Shown here piece after piece: positions 43,772-53,110 of a stretch of 64,000 bases of DNA. The stretch spans positions 434,001 to 498,000 of the forward strand of contig NZ_JBEWTB010000002.1 of NCBI RefSeq assembly GCF_040549045.1, read 5' to 3'. The position numbers were made by a program, and so were the translations under genes. Numbering within the stretch: position 1 is the first letter of the stretch; every line of letters begins with the position of its first letter. The stretch is from Endozoicomonas sp. NE40 (lineage in GTDB: Bacteria > Pseudomonadota > Gammaproteobacteria > Pseudomonadales > Endozoicomonadaceae). The notes under the pieces are model-generated. The model did not search any database, was not told where the DNA came from, and saw only the letters and a program-made list of their open reading frames with translations.

Positions 43772-44992
43772 TTAGTTCAGCAACTGGTTCATATTGAGAA
43801 TAGGTAGAAGGATTGCCAGTACAATCACCATCACCACCCCACCCATTACCACCAGCATCAGAGGTTCAAACAGTCCCAGCAGCATAGCAATACGACCATC
43901 CAGTTCCATTTGCTGGTTTTGCGCAGTCCGATCCAGCATCTCATCCAGTTCACCGGTAGACTCGCCACTGCTGATCATATGCAGCATCAGGGGTGGAAAG
44001 TAGCCCGTACCCGATAGTGCTTTATTCAGGCTGGACCCTTCACTGACTTTTTTGGCGGCGTCAACGACTGCGCCCCGGATAGCCCGGTTTTCCACCACCT
44101 GCGCAGCAATCATCAAGGCTTCAACCAGAGACACCCCCGAGCGGGTCAGAATACTTAAAGTACTGGCAAACCGTGCTGCACTCAGGCTGCGACTGAAACG
44201 GCCCAGTACGGGCAGCCGCAGAAAAACCTGATCCCAGGACAACCGGACAGAGGGCCTTTTAAGCGCCTGACGACAAATAAAAACTGTCATGACAATCAGG
44301 ATAAACAGCACCACCCAGTAAGACTGAAAACCTTCACTGGCGGCAATGAGTGCGACGGTGATACCCGGAAGCTCCTGTCCCGTATCAACAAACACTTTGA
44401 CCACATCAGGTACTACATACCCCAGCAAAAAGCTGACTATACCGACTGCAGCGACCATCAATATAACGGGGTATAGCAACGCCTGCTGAACCTTCTGCAT
44501 GGATTGCATACGGGCTTCCGTGTAGTCTGCAAGACGATTTAACACTTTATCCAGATAGCCTGCATGCTCTCCCGCTGCGACGGTCGCCCGGTACATCTGC
44601 GGGAAAATCTGCGGAAAGCCTTCAAGGCTCTGAGCCAGCGTATAACCTTCCAGAACCCTGGAACGAATGGCCAGCAGAATATTCTTCAGTCGCCTTTTCT
44701 CCTGTTGAGAAGCAACTCCCTGCAGTGCCTCTTCCACCGGCATGGCAGCCTGTATCAGGGTGGCCAGTTGTCGGGTGATCGTAGCCAGTTCGACAGCGGA
44801 GACCCCGCGCTGAAATAACGAGGGCAGACCTCCGCTTTTATTCTTTTTCTGTTCGTCGACAGCATCCACAGACAGTGGCGTCCACTGACGATCACGCAAA
44901 ATCTGGCGAACCTGACGATTACTGTCGGCCTCGAGTGTACCCCGGTGTTGCTTTCCCTCCGGATCGAGGGCTATGTATTCAAATGCAGCCAT
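43772..44992 (-). CDS. gspF: Type II secretion inner-membrane protein GspF
   Basis: A 406-aa polytopic platform protein. MAAFEYIALDPEGKQHRGT starts it. Two repeated cytoplasmic domains (LATLIQAAMPVEEALQGVA; LSILTRSGVSLVEALMIAA) alternate with membrane helices near 170-190, 220-240 and 375-400. FPPLMLHMISSGESTGELDEML is the classical motif. It lies 29 nt after gspE. Confidence 0.97.
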   Translation of the reverse strand: MAAFEYIALDPEGKQHRGTLEADSNRQVRQILRDRQWTPLSVDAVDEQKKNKSGGLPSLFQRGVSAVELATITRQLATLIQAAMPVEEALQGVASQQEKRRLKNILLAIRSRVLEGYTLAQSLEGFPQIFPQMYRATVAAGEHAGYLDKVLNRLADYTEARMQSMQKVQQALLYPVILMVAAVGIVSFLLGYVVPDVVKVFVDTGQELPGITVALIAASEGFQSYWVVLFILIVMTVFICRQALKRPSVRLSWDQVFLRLPVLGRFSRSLSAARFASTLSILTRSGVSLVEALMIAAQVVENRAIRGAVVDAAKKVSEGSSLNKALSGTGYFPPLMLHMISSGESTGELDEMLDRTAQNQQMELDGRIAMLLGLFEPLMLVVMGGVVMVIVLAILLPILNMNQLLN

Positions 44993-45021
44993 GATCGTAG
45001 TTTATCCGCCTCCGGTACGGA

Positions 45022-46551
45022 TCAATCTTTCTGGGTTACCCGCAACACTTCTTCCAGGGTTGTGACACCTGCCAGCACCTTGCGACTGCCATCGTCACGA
45101 ATACTGGGGCATGTACGACGAACGTAATCATTAATAGACTGCTCACTCTCACCGGAATGAATCATTCTGCGCACGCTCTCATCGAGCATAACGACTTCAT
45201 AAATGCCGGTACGACCACGATAACCACTCTGATTACAGTCTTTGCAACCAGCGGCATGGTACAAAGTCACATTATCATCCACAGTAACACCCAGCTCCTG
45301 GCACTCAACAGCGTCCGGGTTATAAGGCTGTTTGCAGCTGTCACACAGCACCCGCACCAGTCGCTGAGCAACGACTCCCAGTAAACTGGACGACAACAAG
45401 AATGGTTCAATTCCCATATCCTGCAAGCGTGTCAGGGCTCCGACGGCGGTATTGGTATGCAATGTTGACAATACAAGGTGACCGGTAAGGCTGGCCTGAA
45501 CCGCTATTTCAGCCGTTTCTGTATCCCGGATCTCACCCACCATCACAACGTCAGGGTCCTGCCGCAGTATGGCACGCAGCCCCCGGGCAAAGGTCATATC
45601 CACCTTGGTATTCACCTGAGTCTGACCGATGCCTTCAAGGTTGTATTCAATGGGGTCTTCGACAGTGAGGATGTTGCGACACTTGTCATTCAATGTGGTC
45701 AGGCTGGCATAGAGAGAAGTTGTCTTACCTGAACCGGTCGGTCCGGTCACAAGAATGATGCCGTAAGGGCGGCCGAGGAGCTTTGATAATTCACTCATAT
45801 CCCTTTCCGCCATACCGAGATGTTTCAGCTCCAGCCGGCCTGCCGCCTTATCAAGAAGACGCAGCACCACACGCTCACCATTACTCGATGGCAGAGTAGA
45901 CACCCGCACATCCACTTCCTTGCCCGCCACTTTCAGGGAAATACGTCCATCCTGCGGAATACGTTTCTCTGCAATATCCAGCCTCGCCATCACCTTGATG
46001 CGGGATACCAGCAGTGAAGCCAGAGTTCGCTGCAAACGCAGGATTTCCCTGAGCACGCCATCAACCCTGACCCTGACCACCAGATTGGATTCAAAGGTTT
46101 CTATGTGAACGTCCGATGCACCTTCCTTGATCGCCTCCGTCAACAAAGCGTTAATCAGGCGAATAACCGGAGCATCATCGCTTTGTTCCAGCAGGTCTTC
46201 TGTCACTGGCACAGCTTCAGCAAGACTGCTCAAATCCATGTCATCACCAATTCCCGCTGCGTCCTGCAATGCTTCGGAACTGTCATTGTGATAACACTGT
46301 GAAAGCACCTCAGCCAGCTGATCTTTACTCACATTACGATAAACAGGTGACTGACCGGCAAGACGGACAATTTCAGCAAAAATATGGGCCGAAGGAGATA
46401 CAGTAAAATAAACAACAGGCCTTTCCAGGTCCCAGACCAGCACAACACCGTGACGCTTGGCAAATGAAAATGGCAGACGCAGGAGGGCAGGATCACGCTC
46501 TTCGCTTTCTTCAACAACGTCAGCTGCTACAGTGTCAGTCGGGATGGACAA
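45022..46551 (-). CDS. gspE: Type II secretion ATPase GspE
   Basis: A 509-aa cytoplasmic ATPase that drives pseudopilus assembly. The start is TTG at 46551, supported by GGAG 7 nt upstream. Walker A is GPTGSGKTT (270-278); the Asp box region is LLTEAIKEGASDVHIE; Walker B region is DPDVVMVGEIRDTETAEIA and the His box is SLTGHLVLSTLHTN. A four-Cys zinc site is present (CDSCKQPY and CKDCNQSGYRGRTGIYE). It is first in the minus-strand gsp operon. Confidence 0.97.
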   Translation of the reverse strand: MSIPTDTVAADVVEESEERDPALLRLPFSFAKRHGVVLVWDLERPVVYFTVSPSAHIFAEIVRLAGQSPVYRNVSKDQLAEVLSQCYHNDSSEALQDAAGIGDDMDLSSLAEAVPVTEDLLEQSDDAPVIRLINALLTEAIKEGASDVHIETFESNLVVRVRVDGVLREILRLQRTLASLLVSRIKVMARLDIAEKRIPQDGRISLKVAGKEVDVRVSTLPSSNGERVVLRLLDKAAGRLELKHLGMAERDMSELSKLLGRPYGIILVTGPTGSGKTTSLYASLTTLNDKCRNILTVEDPIEYNLEGIGQTQVNTKVDMTFARGLRAILRQDPDVVMVGEIRDTETAEIAVQASLTGHLVLSTLHTNTAVGALTRLQDMGIEPFLLSSSLLGVVAQRLVRVLCDSCKQPYNPDAVECQELGVTVDDNVTLYHAAGCKDCNQSGYRGRTGIYEVVMLDESVRRMIHSGESEQSINDYVRRTCPSIRDDGSRKVLAGVTTLEEVLRVTQKD

Positions 46552-46802
46552 GAGCTACTCCTTCTTTAAATCAATAATTATTTATAGAAAAGGTCTCTAT
46601 ATAGAATGAGCATTTTTTTGAATCTTCGCTCACAAATTTATCACCAACATCTGAATTTGAATTATTCTTGGTCAGATAATAGTGGAATTGTGATGCAATA
46701 TTGGCATTTTACAACTTCAAAACAGAAAATGATTTTCCATAATCAGAAAACCAGCTTTAAAAAATGGAACCCTTATGCTTTATTTAGACTATTAGACAGT
46801 CC
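46552..46802. other. Divergent gsp promoter region
   Basis: This 251-bp AT-rich gap separates gspE (minus) from gspC (plus) and must hold both promoters. I see GATAAT at 46675-46680 as a possible plus-strand -10 box but no convincing -35 partner, and no clear operator palindrome. No ORF is supported. Confidence 0.45.
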
Positions 46803-47489
46803 ATGACCCAACTACTTTTCCAGCCATCAGAGAACATTATGAATCAAGAGGTCATGGCCACCTATTTTAAATGGGGCCAGCGCAAAAACAGAATCCTGAT
46901 AACAATATTGCTTTGCATTGCCATGTTTATCAGTCTCGGAATTCAGGGTTTACAACTTTTCAAAACCTTTCAGGATACAGCCAGTACAAATCTGGAACCA
47001 AAGTCAGAATTAACTCAGGAGCCTCAGGCTTTATCGGCTAAAGACTTTGACTTGCTGTTTGGGTTTAACAACCAGACTGAAGCCAGGAATAAGTCAGCCG
47101 ACATTCCCAAAACAAAACTTAATTTAATTCTCAGGGGGGCTCTGGCAGATATTGGCGCAAATGCTGAAGACTCCAGCGCCATCATCCAGGGCAGCAACCA
47201 GGACAAGCTCTACTCACCAGGCGACTCGCTGCCCGGCGGAGTCACTTTGAAGGAGATCCATCCAGACCATGTCATTCTCAGCCGTAATGGGCAGCTGGAA
47301 AAACTCTTTTTCCCCGACTCCGGTAAAGACTCACGAGCCCTTCAGGAATACCGAAAACCGGCACCGGACGCTGCGGAACAGGCAATTGAACGCCCCGGTT
47401 TTACTCAGGAACCGGATGACAAATCACTTGAACAGCGAATGCAGGAACTTAGAGACAAGTTACAGCAGGCTAATCAAGGGATTCAATAA
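46803..47489 (+). CDS. gspC: Type II secretion protein GspC
   Basis: A 228-aa bitopic inner-membrane protein that links the platform to the GspD secretin. One membrane helix (RILITILLCIAMFISLGIQG, about 30-50) is followed by a homology region (KLNLILRGALADIGANAEDSSAII, YSPGDSLPGGVTLKEIHPDHVIL). The C-terminus is a predicted coiled coil (LEQRMQELRDKLQQANQ) in place of a PDZ domain. An alternative start at ATG 46839 has a weak AGAGAA upstream; the ATG at 46803 has none. Confidence 0.93.
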   Translation: MTQLLFQPSENIMNQEVMATYFKWGQRKNRILITILLCIAMFISLGIQGLQLFKTFQDTASTNLEPKSELTQEPQALSAKDFDLLFGFNNQTEARNKSADIPKTKLNLILRGALADIGANAEDSSAIIQGSNQDKLYSPGDSLPGGVTLKEIHPDHVILSRNGQLEKLFFPDSGKDSRALQEYRKPAPDAAEQAIERPGFTQEPDDKSLEQRMQELRDKLQQANQGIQ

Positions 47490-47519
47490 AAGAATTACAA
47501 CTTATTCAATGGTTAAGTG

Positions 47520-49652
47520 ATGAAAATGAAAGAGTGCTACACAGCTAATTTTGCACCAAAATCGCTTCTTGCGTGTTTGCTGTTATTTTCATTGCAGGGA
47601 AGCCTGAATGCCGCCCCGGTATCATCTGAAACAAAAGTACAAACTTCAGATCTTTTATTGGCTCAAGCGCCATCAAACCGACAGGCGTCCAGACAAGGAA
47701 CCAACTCACCGTCTGGCTCTTCATCAGAAAACTCTTCAGAAAAAAAATGGAGCCTGAATCAACAAAATGCTGACATTCGCGAATTCATTGCTCAAATTGC
47801 CAAAATAACCGGTGAAACTTTTGTCATTGACCCCCGAATAAAAGGTGGCAATACCGTTTCGGTGATTTCATCCAAACCTCTCAGCAGTGATGAAGTGTAC
47901 GATGTTTTTCTGGAAGTACTTTCAGCCAATGGTTATGCCGTCATTCCCAAAGGCAACATCATCAATATTGTTCCCAGCACAACCGCAAAAACCAGCAGCC
48001 CGGACGAAGCGACGCAGAAACCGCGCGATGCCGTCATGACAACAAGGGTCATTGAACTGCACAGTGTTTCCTCCATCGAGCTGATTCCTATTATCAGGCC
48101 ACTTATCGCACAATACGGTCATGCTGCCGCTTCTGCGTCCAGCAATGCCGTTATTGTCAGTGACCTTGCCGATAACGTCGAGCGCATCGCCAAGCTGGTT
48201 AAGGAACTTGATGAAGCGGGCAACAATGATTATGAAGTCATACAACTAAAACACGCCTGGGTTGGTGATATTGCCAAAATTATTCAGGACACCCTGACGA
48301 CCGCTAAAGGCCAGTTGCCCAGTGGACTACAGGTCATTGCTGACGAGCGCAGCAACCGACTGGTGATCAAAGGCAACTCCAGCAAGCGGATCAGGGTCCG
48401 GAAGCTTGTTGAAACTCTGGATAAGCAAGGCATCCGAAAATCCACCACCAAGGTCATATTCCTGAGTTACGCTGACTCGAAAAACCTGGCTGAAATCCTC
48501 TCCGAGGCATCGGGTACCATTCAGGACAGTCAGGAGAAAAAAGGCAAATCATCCGGGTCAGCTCCTGTACCACAGCCTGCTTCTGCTGCACCAAAGGTTC
48601 AGGCGAAAGGACAGCCTTCCGGTAAAAGTAGCAAGAACAAAACCCAGAATGTCTTCGTAAAAGCAGATGAAACCCAGAATGCATTAATACTTATTGCGGA
48701 CCCGGAGACGCTGACAGAGATGGAACACATTGTCCGTCAGCTGGATGTTCCAAGGGCGCAGGTTTTGCTGGAGGGCGCCATTGTTGAAGTTTCCGGTGAC
48801 ATCGGCGATGCACTGGGGGTTCAGTGGGGTATTGATGGGACTAAAACGATCTCTTCAAGGGGAGAAAAAGGCGATGGCAACATTAGTTCTGTCATTGGAA
48901 ATCCTCTGGAGAATAACGCAAAGAATATTCCAATCGGAACACTCGCGCTCAGAGGTGGAAACTTTGGCATACTGGTCACTGCACTGAGTAAAAAAGCCAA
49001 CAGCAACATACTCTCTACCCCAAGTATGTTGACGCTTGATAATGAAGAAGCTGAATTTCAGGTTGGTAAAAATGTACCAATTAAAACCGGATCCTATCAA
49101 ACAGGAAGTGCGGGTACTTCAAGTAACCCGTTCACAACCACTGAGCGTAAGGATATTGGTGTTAAACTGAAAATCACGCCACATATCAACGAAGGAAACA
49201 GCATCAGACTTGAGCTAGAACAGGAAATTTCAACCCTTGATCAAACGGTTATCGTAGAAGATGATCTGGTGTTTAACACTCGTACCCTTAAAACAACTGT
49301 TCTGGTCGATGACAGCCAGACTATTGTTATCGGTGGACTGATTGAAGACGAATCAGGAGCCAGTAAATCTAAAGTTCCCTTACTTGGAGACATTCCTCTA
49401 TTAGGGCAGCTCTTCCGAAGCACAAACAAAACGAACAAAAAGCGAAACCTGATGCTCTTTATTCGTCCAACCATTATGAGAAATTCTGAAACTCTGGCGA
49501 AAGCAACTCAGGATCGTTTCTCTAAACTGAAGATTCTGCAAAGCGCACCGGGCAAAATCAACACCTTACCAGAAAATCCGGATTCACTTTTTGACGCTGA
49601 AGCCTTTGATCTTCGAAAACAGGATCGGGCTCCCTGGCAATCAAAGGACTGA
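47520..49652 (+). CDS. gspD: Type II secretion outer-membrane secretin GspD
   Basis: A 710-aa secretin that forms the outer-membrane pore. ATG 47520 is preferred over GTG 47517. Signal peptide about 1-32 (SLLACLLLFSLQGSLNAAP). N0 begins near WSLNQQNADIREFIAQIAK; N1-N3 follow (TRVIELHSVSSIELIPII; VIQLKHAWVGDIAKIIQ; FLSYADSKNLAEILSEA) with a long Ser/Gly/Lys/Pro-rich loop in N3. The secretin core includes VPIKTGSYQTG and VPLLGDIPLLGQLFRST. A short C-terminal tail rich in charged residues follows. It is 27 nt after gspC and ends before a strong terminator. Confidence 0.97.
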   Translation: MKMKECYTANFAPKSLLACLLLFSLQGSLNAAPVSSETKVQTSDLLLAQAPSNRQASRQGTNSPSGSSSENSSEKKWSLNQQNADIREFIAQIAKITGETFVIDPRIKGGNTVSVISSKPLSSDEVYDVFLEVLSANGYAVIPKGNIINIVPSTTAKTSSPDEATQKPRDAVMTTRVIELHSVSSIELIPIIRPLIAQYGHAAASASSNAVIVSDLADNVERIAKLVKELDEAGNNDYEVIQLKHAWVGDIAKIIQDTLTTAKGQLPSGLQVIADERSNRLVIKGNSSKRIRVRKLVETLDKQGIRKSTTKVIFLSYADSKNLAEILSEASGTIQDSQEKKGKSSGSAPVPQPASAAPKVQAKGQPSGKSSKNKTQNVFVKADETQNALILIADPETLTEMEHIVRQLDVPRAQVLLEGAIVEVSGDIGDALGVQWGIDGTKTISSRGEKGDGNISSVIGNPLENNAKNIPIGTLALRGGNFGILVTALSKKANSNILSTPSMLTLDNEEAEFQVGKNVPIKTGSYQTGSAGTSSNPFTTTERKDIGVKLKITPHINEGNSIRLELEQEISTLDQTVIVEDDLVFNTRTLKTTVLVDDSQTIVIGGLIEDESGASKSKVPLLGDIPLLGQLFRSTNKTNKKRNLMLFIRPTIMRNSETLAKATQDRFSKLKILQSAPGKINTLPENPDSLFDAEAFDLRKQDRAPWQSKD

Positions 49653-49664
49653 AAAGCATCATTT

Positions 49665-49691
49665 AAAAAGGGCTGGTTTCAGCCCTTTTTT
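49665..49691. terminator. Bidirectional terminator between gspD and the prenyltransferase gene
   Basis: AAAAAGGGCTG (49665-49675) pairs perfectly over 11 bp with CAGCCCTTTTT (49680-49690) around GTTT, followed by further T. It lies 13 nt after the gspD stop, and the stop codon of the minus-strand gene overlaps its edge. It can work in both directions. Confidence 0.9.
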
Positions 49692-50565
49692 ACATCACAC
49701 TGAAAATATAACCCAGCCCAAAAGCTATAAAATAGCGACCCGTCAACGGTGGCAAGTGTACCAACTGAACATCACCAACTTCGCACATCAGCAGTCGAAG
49801 CGGCTGCCAGACAAAGACTAAAGAAAGAAGTAATAATAAAGGGTTTTCTATCGCACCAATAATAAACAGATAAAAACTCAATGGGTAAGTTAATAAAAGG
49901 CACAGAGCATACAGTGCTTTTGAATTATTAAAGCCAATCTTTACTGTCAGAGTGCGGATGTTATTCGCTTTATCATCAAGATAATCTCTCAATTCATTCG
50001 CCAGCAGCAAGGCTGACGCTAACAGGCTAACCGGCAGAGAAATTAATACCACCTGATTACTCCACTCCGCAGACACTGCATAATAGGAACCACTGACCAT
50101 GAGAACTCCGGTAAGGAGGAAAACGGCAGGAACTCCCAGGCCACGGCTTTTGTAATGAACAGGTCCACCCGTATAAAAATAACCGGCAATAATACCTGAA
50201 GCTCCAAAAACCAGCAGCTGCCAGCCAACATCAATCACCAGATAAATACCCATCAAAGAGGCAATGAGGGTAAGCATACCTGCTATCAGAAAGTTAAACC
50301 GGATACGTTTGACCGCCAGCTCTGCCATGCTGCCAGTGCGATTTTTCCACAAAGCCAGGTCAGCATGATCATTAGCCAGATTACTGGCAGCCTGCAATAG
50401 CACTCCGGCCAGGATGACCAGTACACCTCTCAGGGGGTCTCCTGAATCACGGACAAACGACAAGGTTACGCCAAGGCCACAGGTAATTAACGCAACAGAA
50501 TAAGAGAATGGTCGAAGCGCTCGAATAAAGCGGTATTTATCTGGATTCAGGTAAGGCGTACCCAC
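49690..50565 (-). CDS. UbiA-family prenyltransferase, MenA-like
   Basis: A 291-aa protein with about eight membrane helices. The first Asp motif is SNLANDHADLALW and the second is NELRDYLDDKANNIRTLTVKIG; both fit 1,4-dihydroxy-2-naphthoate polyprenyltransferase (MenA), which adds the isoprenoid tail in menaquinone synthesis. No other quinone gene is nearby, so another UbiA-type substrate is possible. It converges on gspD and stands alone between two terminators. Confidence 0.8.
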   Translation of the reverse strand: MGTPYLNPDKYRFIRALRPFSYSVALITCGLGVTLSFVRDSGDPLRGVLVILAGVLLQAASNLANDHADLALWKNRTGSMAELAVKRIRFNFLIAGMLTLIASLMGIYLVIDVGWQLLVFGASGIIAGYFYTGGPVHYKSRGLGVPAVFLLTGVLMVSGSYYAVSAEWSNQVVLISLPVSLLASALLLANELRDYLDDKANNIRTLTVKIGFNNSKALYALCLLLTYPLSFYLFIIGAIENPLLLLLSLVFVWQPLRLLMCEVGDVQLVHLPPLTGRYFIAFGLGYIFSVM

Positions 50566-50709
50566 AGGCTAATCCCTGACAACTATGAAATTAATAAAGA
50601 CTGGTATTTCGCGAGCCATTGCAAATGGTGAACATCAGTCGTGCGCTACTAGAACACAACACCAGACAGGTTGCAACGACAAACCCAGAGCTTTCAATGG
50701 CTGACAGAA

Positions 50710-50742
50710 GAAAACCCCTACTTGAAACAAGTCGGGGTTTTC
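50710..50742. terminator. Terminator of the suc operon
   Basis: AAAACCCC-T-ACTTG pairs with CAAGT-C-GGGGTTTT around AAA, with T-runs or A-runs on both sides. It lies 54 nt beyond the sucD stop on the minus strand. The rest of 50566-50796 shows nothing else that I can name. Confidence 0.88.
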
Positions 50743-50796
50743 TTTGTTCACAAGAGTTGTTGGCAGGATAATTTACAAGGATAACTGATCGAAAAA

Positions 50797-51669
50797 TTAC
50801 CAGCCCGTTACATCTTTAAGTGCTTCACCAATATCGGCAAGACTTCTGACAGTTCGAACACCCGCCGCTTCAAGCGCTGCAAACTTTTCGTCGGCAGTAC
50901 CCTTACCGCCCGAGATAATAGCGCCAGCATGCCCCATTCGCTTACCCGGAGGTGCAGTCACACCCGCAATATAAGAAACCACCGGTTTAGTCACATGATC
51001 CTTGATAAAGGCAGCAGCCTCTTCTTCTGCGGTACCACCAATCTCACCAATCATGACAATGGCTTCTGTCTGAGTGTCTTTCTCGAACTTTTCCAGAATA
51101 TCGATAAAGTTTGAACCGGGAATCGGATCTCCACCGATGCCTACACAGGTAGATTGCCCAAAACCATAGTCCGTTGTCTGTTTAACCGCTTCATAGGTCA
51201 GCGTACCTGAACGGGAAACGATGCCGACTTTACCCGGCTTGTGAATATGACCCGGCATAATTCCAATCTTGCACTCTCCCGGCGTAATAACTCCCGGACA
51301 GTTAGGTCCAATGAGCTGAACCCCGAGTTCATCACAACGAACCTTGCACTCCAGCATATCCAGTGTTGGAATGCCCTCAGTGATGCAGACAATCAACCGG
51401 ATGCCTGAATTCGCCGCTTCAAGGATAGAATCCTTACAGAAGGGAGCAGGCACATAAATCACGGATGCCTCGGCTCCGGTGCTATCAACGGCTTCAGCCA
51501 CCGTATTGAATACGGGCAGTCCAAGGTGAGTCTGCCCTCCCTTGCCCGGGGTGACACCACCCACCATTTTTGTGCCGTAAGCAATGGCCTGTTCAGAATG
51601 GAAGGTACCCTGAGAGCCCGTAAATCCCTGACAGATAACCTTAGTGTCTTTATTAATCAGGATACTCAT
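50797..51669 (-). CDS. sucD: Succinyl-CoA synthetase alpha subunit
   Basis: A 290-aa subunit that binds CoA and carries the phosphohistidine; with SucC it converts succinyl-CoA, phosphate and NDP to succinate, CoA and NTP. MSILINKDTKVICQGFTGSQG starts it; GPNCPGVITPGECKIGIMPG and the active His in GHAGAIISGGKGTADEK are intact. It overlaps sucC by one base (TAATG) and is last in the operon. Confidence 0.98.
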   Translation of the reverse strand: MSILINKDTKVICQGFTGSQGTFHSEQAIAYGTKMVGGVTPGKGGQTHLGLPVFNTVAEAVDSTGAEASVIYVPAPFCKDSILEAANSGIRLIVCITEGIPTLDMLECKVRCDELGVQLIGPNCPGVITPGECKIGIMPGHIHKPGKVGIVSRSGTLTYEAVKQTTDYGFGQSTCVGIGGDPIPGSNFIDILEKFEKDTQTEAIVMIGEIGGTAEEEAAAFIKDHVTKPVVSYIAGVTAPPGKRMGHAGAIISGGKGTADEKFAALEAAGVRTVRSLADIGEALKDVTGW

Positions 51670-52835
51670 TACTTGCCCTCCGCTGCTGTAACAACCTGTT
51701 GCGCAGCCTCTGTCAAACTGGTTGCCGCAATAATGTCCAAACCACTGTCAGCCAGCTTCTGCGCACCCAGCTCGGCATTGTTGCCTTCCAGCCGAACCAC
51801 GACGGGTACTTCAACACCCACTTCCTTAACGGCACCTATAATGCCATCCGCAATCAGGTCGCAGCGAACAATACCGCCAAAGATGTTAACCAGAACCGCT
51901 TTTACACTGTCGTCTGAAAGAATAATCTTGAACGCTTCACTAACTCGTTCCTTGGTCGCACCACCACCGACATCGAGGAAGTTTGCCGGAGCGCCGCCAT
52001 GTAACTTAACAATATCCATGGTACCCATGGCCAGGCCAGCACCGTTGACCATGCAGCCAATATTGCCTTCCAGGGCAACATAGTTTAATTCCCACTGGGC
52101 AGCATGGGCTTCTCTGGAATCTTCCTGTGAAGGGTCATGAAAGGCTTTCAACTTGGGCTGCCGGTACATGGCATTACCGTCGATCACCACTTTTGCATCA
52201 AGACAGTGAAGATTACCTTCGGATGTGATCACCAGCGGGTTAATTTCCAGCAGTGCCAGGTCATTTTCCTGGAATAACCGGGCCAGCCCGAGAAAAATTT
52301 TGGTGAACTGCTTGACCTGGTCACCCTGAAGACCAAGTTTGAAAGCCAGCTCCCGTCCCTGATAAGGCTGCGCACCTGCCAGAGGATCAATGATCGCCTT
52401 GAGAATTTTTTCCGGTGTCTCAGCGGCTACCTTCTCAATTTCAACACCACCTTCAGTTGATGCCATAAAAACAATACGACGGCTGGAACGATCAACCACG
52501 GCGCCCAGATACAGTTCCTGATCAATATCGGCACAGCTTTCTACCAGAATTCTACTGACCGGCTGACCGTTTTCATCGGTCTGGTAGGTAACCAGATTCT
52601 TACCCAGCCACTGTTCTGCGAATGCCCGGATTTCATCCCTGCTGTTTACCAGCTTTACACCGCCCGCTTTACCACGACCGCCGGCATGAACCTGAGCTTT
52701 GACAACCCATTTGTCGCCGCCAATGATGTCTGCTGCGGCTACTGCCTCTTTCGGCGTGTCGGCGGCAATACCCTTAGACACAGGCAGGCCATATTCAGCA
52801 AATAGTTGCTTACCCTGATATTCGTGGAGATTCAT
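51669..52835 (-). CDS. sucC: Succinyl-CoA synthetase beta subunit
   Basis: A 388-aa ATP-grasp subunit, the same length as in E. coli. The start is ATG 52835 (MNLHEYQGKQLFAEYGLPVS); the open frame upstream is AT-rich leader. KWVVKAQVHAGGRGKAGGVKL, LLEINPLVITSEGNLHCLDAK and NIFGGIVRCDLIADGI are diagnostic. No strong Shine-Dalgarno site is visible. It follows lpd after a 275-nt gap, so it may have its own promoter or a processing site. Confidence 0.97.
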   Translation of the reverse strand: MNLHEYQGKQLFAEYGLPVSKGIAADTPKEAVAAADIIGGDKWVVKAQVHAGGRGKAGGVKLVNSRDEIRAFAEQWLGKNLVTYQTDENGQPVSRILVESCADIDQELYLGAVVDRSSRRIVFMASTEGGVEIEKVAAETPEKILKAIIDPLAGAQPYQGRELAFKLGLQGDQVKQFTKIFLGLARLFQENDLALLEINPLVITSEGNLHCLDAKVVIDGNAMYRQPKLKAFHDPSQEDSREAHAAQWELNYVALEGNIGCMVNGAGLAMGTMDIVKLHGGAPANFLDVGGGATKERVSEAFKIILSDDSVKAVLVNIFGGIVRCDLIADGIIGAVKEVGVEVPVVVRLEGNNAELGAQKLADSGLDIIAATSLTEAAQQVVTAAEGK

Positions 52836-53110
52836 ACTGACACTACCATTGTTGTTGTTAAAATTATTGTTATTAAAACAGTCATGAATAGAAATACAGT
52901 TCACACTTCCGGACATGACAATAGCCTGTAAGTCTGAAAGCTGTATTTCCTTAAAAAATAGTCCCACGATCCACATTTGCAGATCAAACTCTTTAACGCA
53001 GCACCTGCCTGAAAACAAGCAGGCACCAGCATTATTCCGTTGATCACTGCTATCAGTCTGGAATTGCCTCAGTCCTTTAAAAAAGCAACTCCAGTATTTA
53101 TATCAAATGA
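52836..53110 (-). other. Leader between lpd and sucC
   Basis: The 275-bp gap holds no supported ORF. Near the sucC start the minus strand has an A/C/T-rich tract with repeated AACAA (about 52849-52880), likely unstructured RNA at the ribosome entry site. A hairpin TGCCTG/CAGGCA (53006-53011 and 53020-53025) with an 8-nt loop lies further upstream, without a T-run. This may mark an internal promoter or mRNA processing. Confidence 0.45.
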
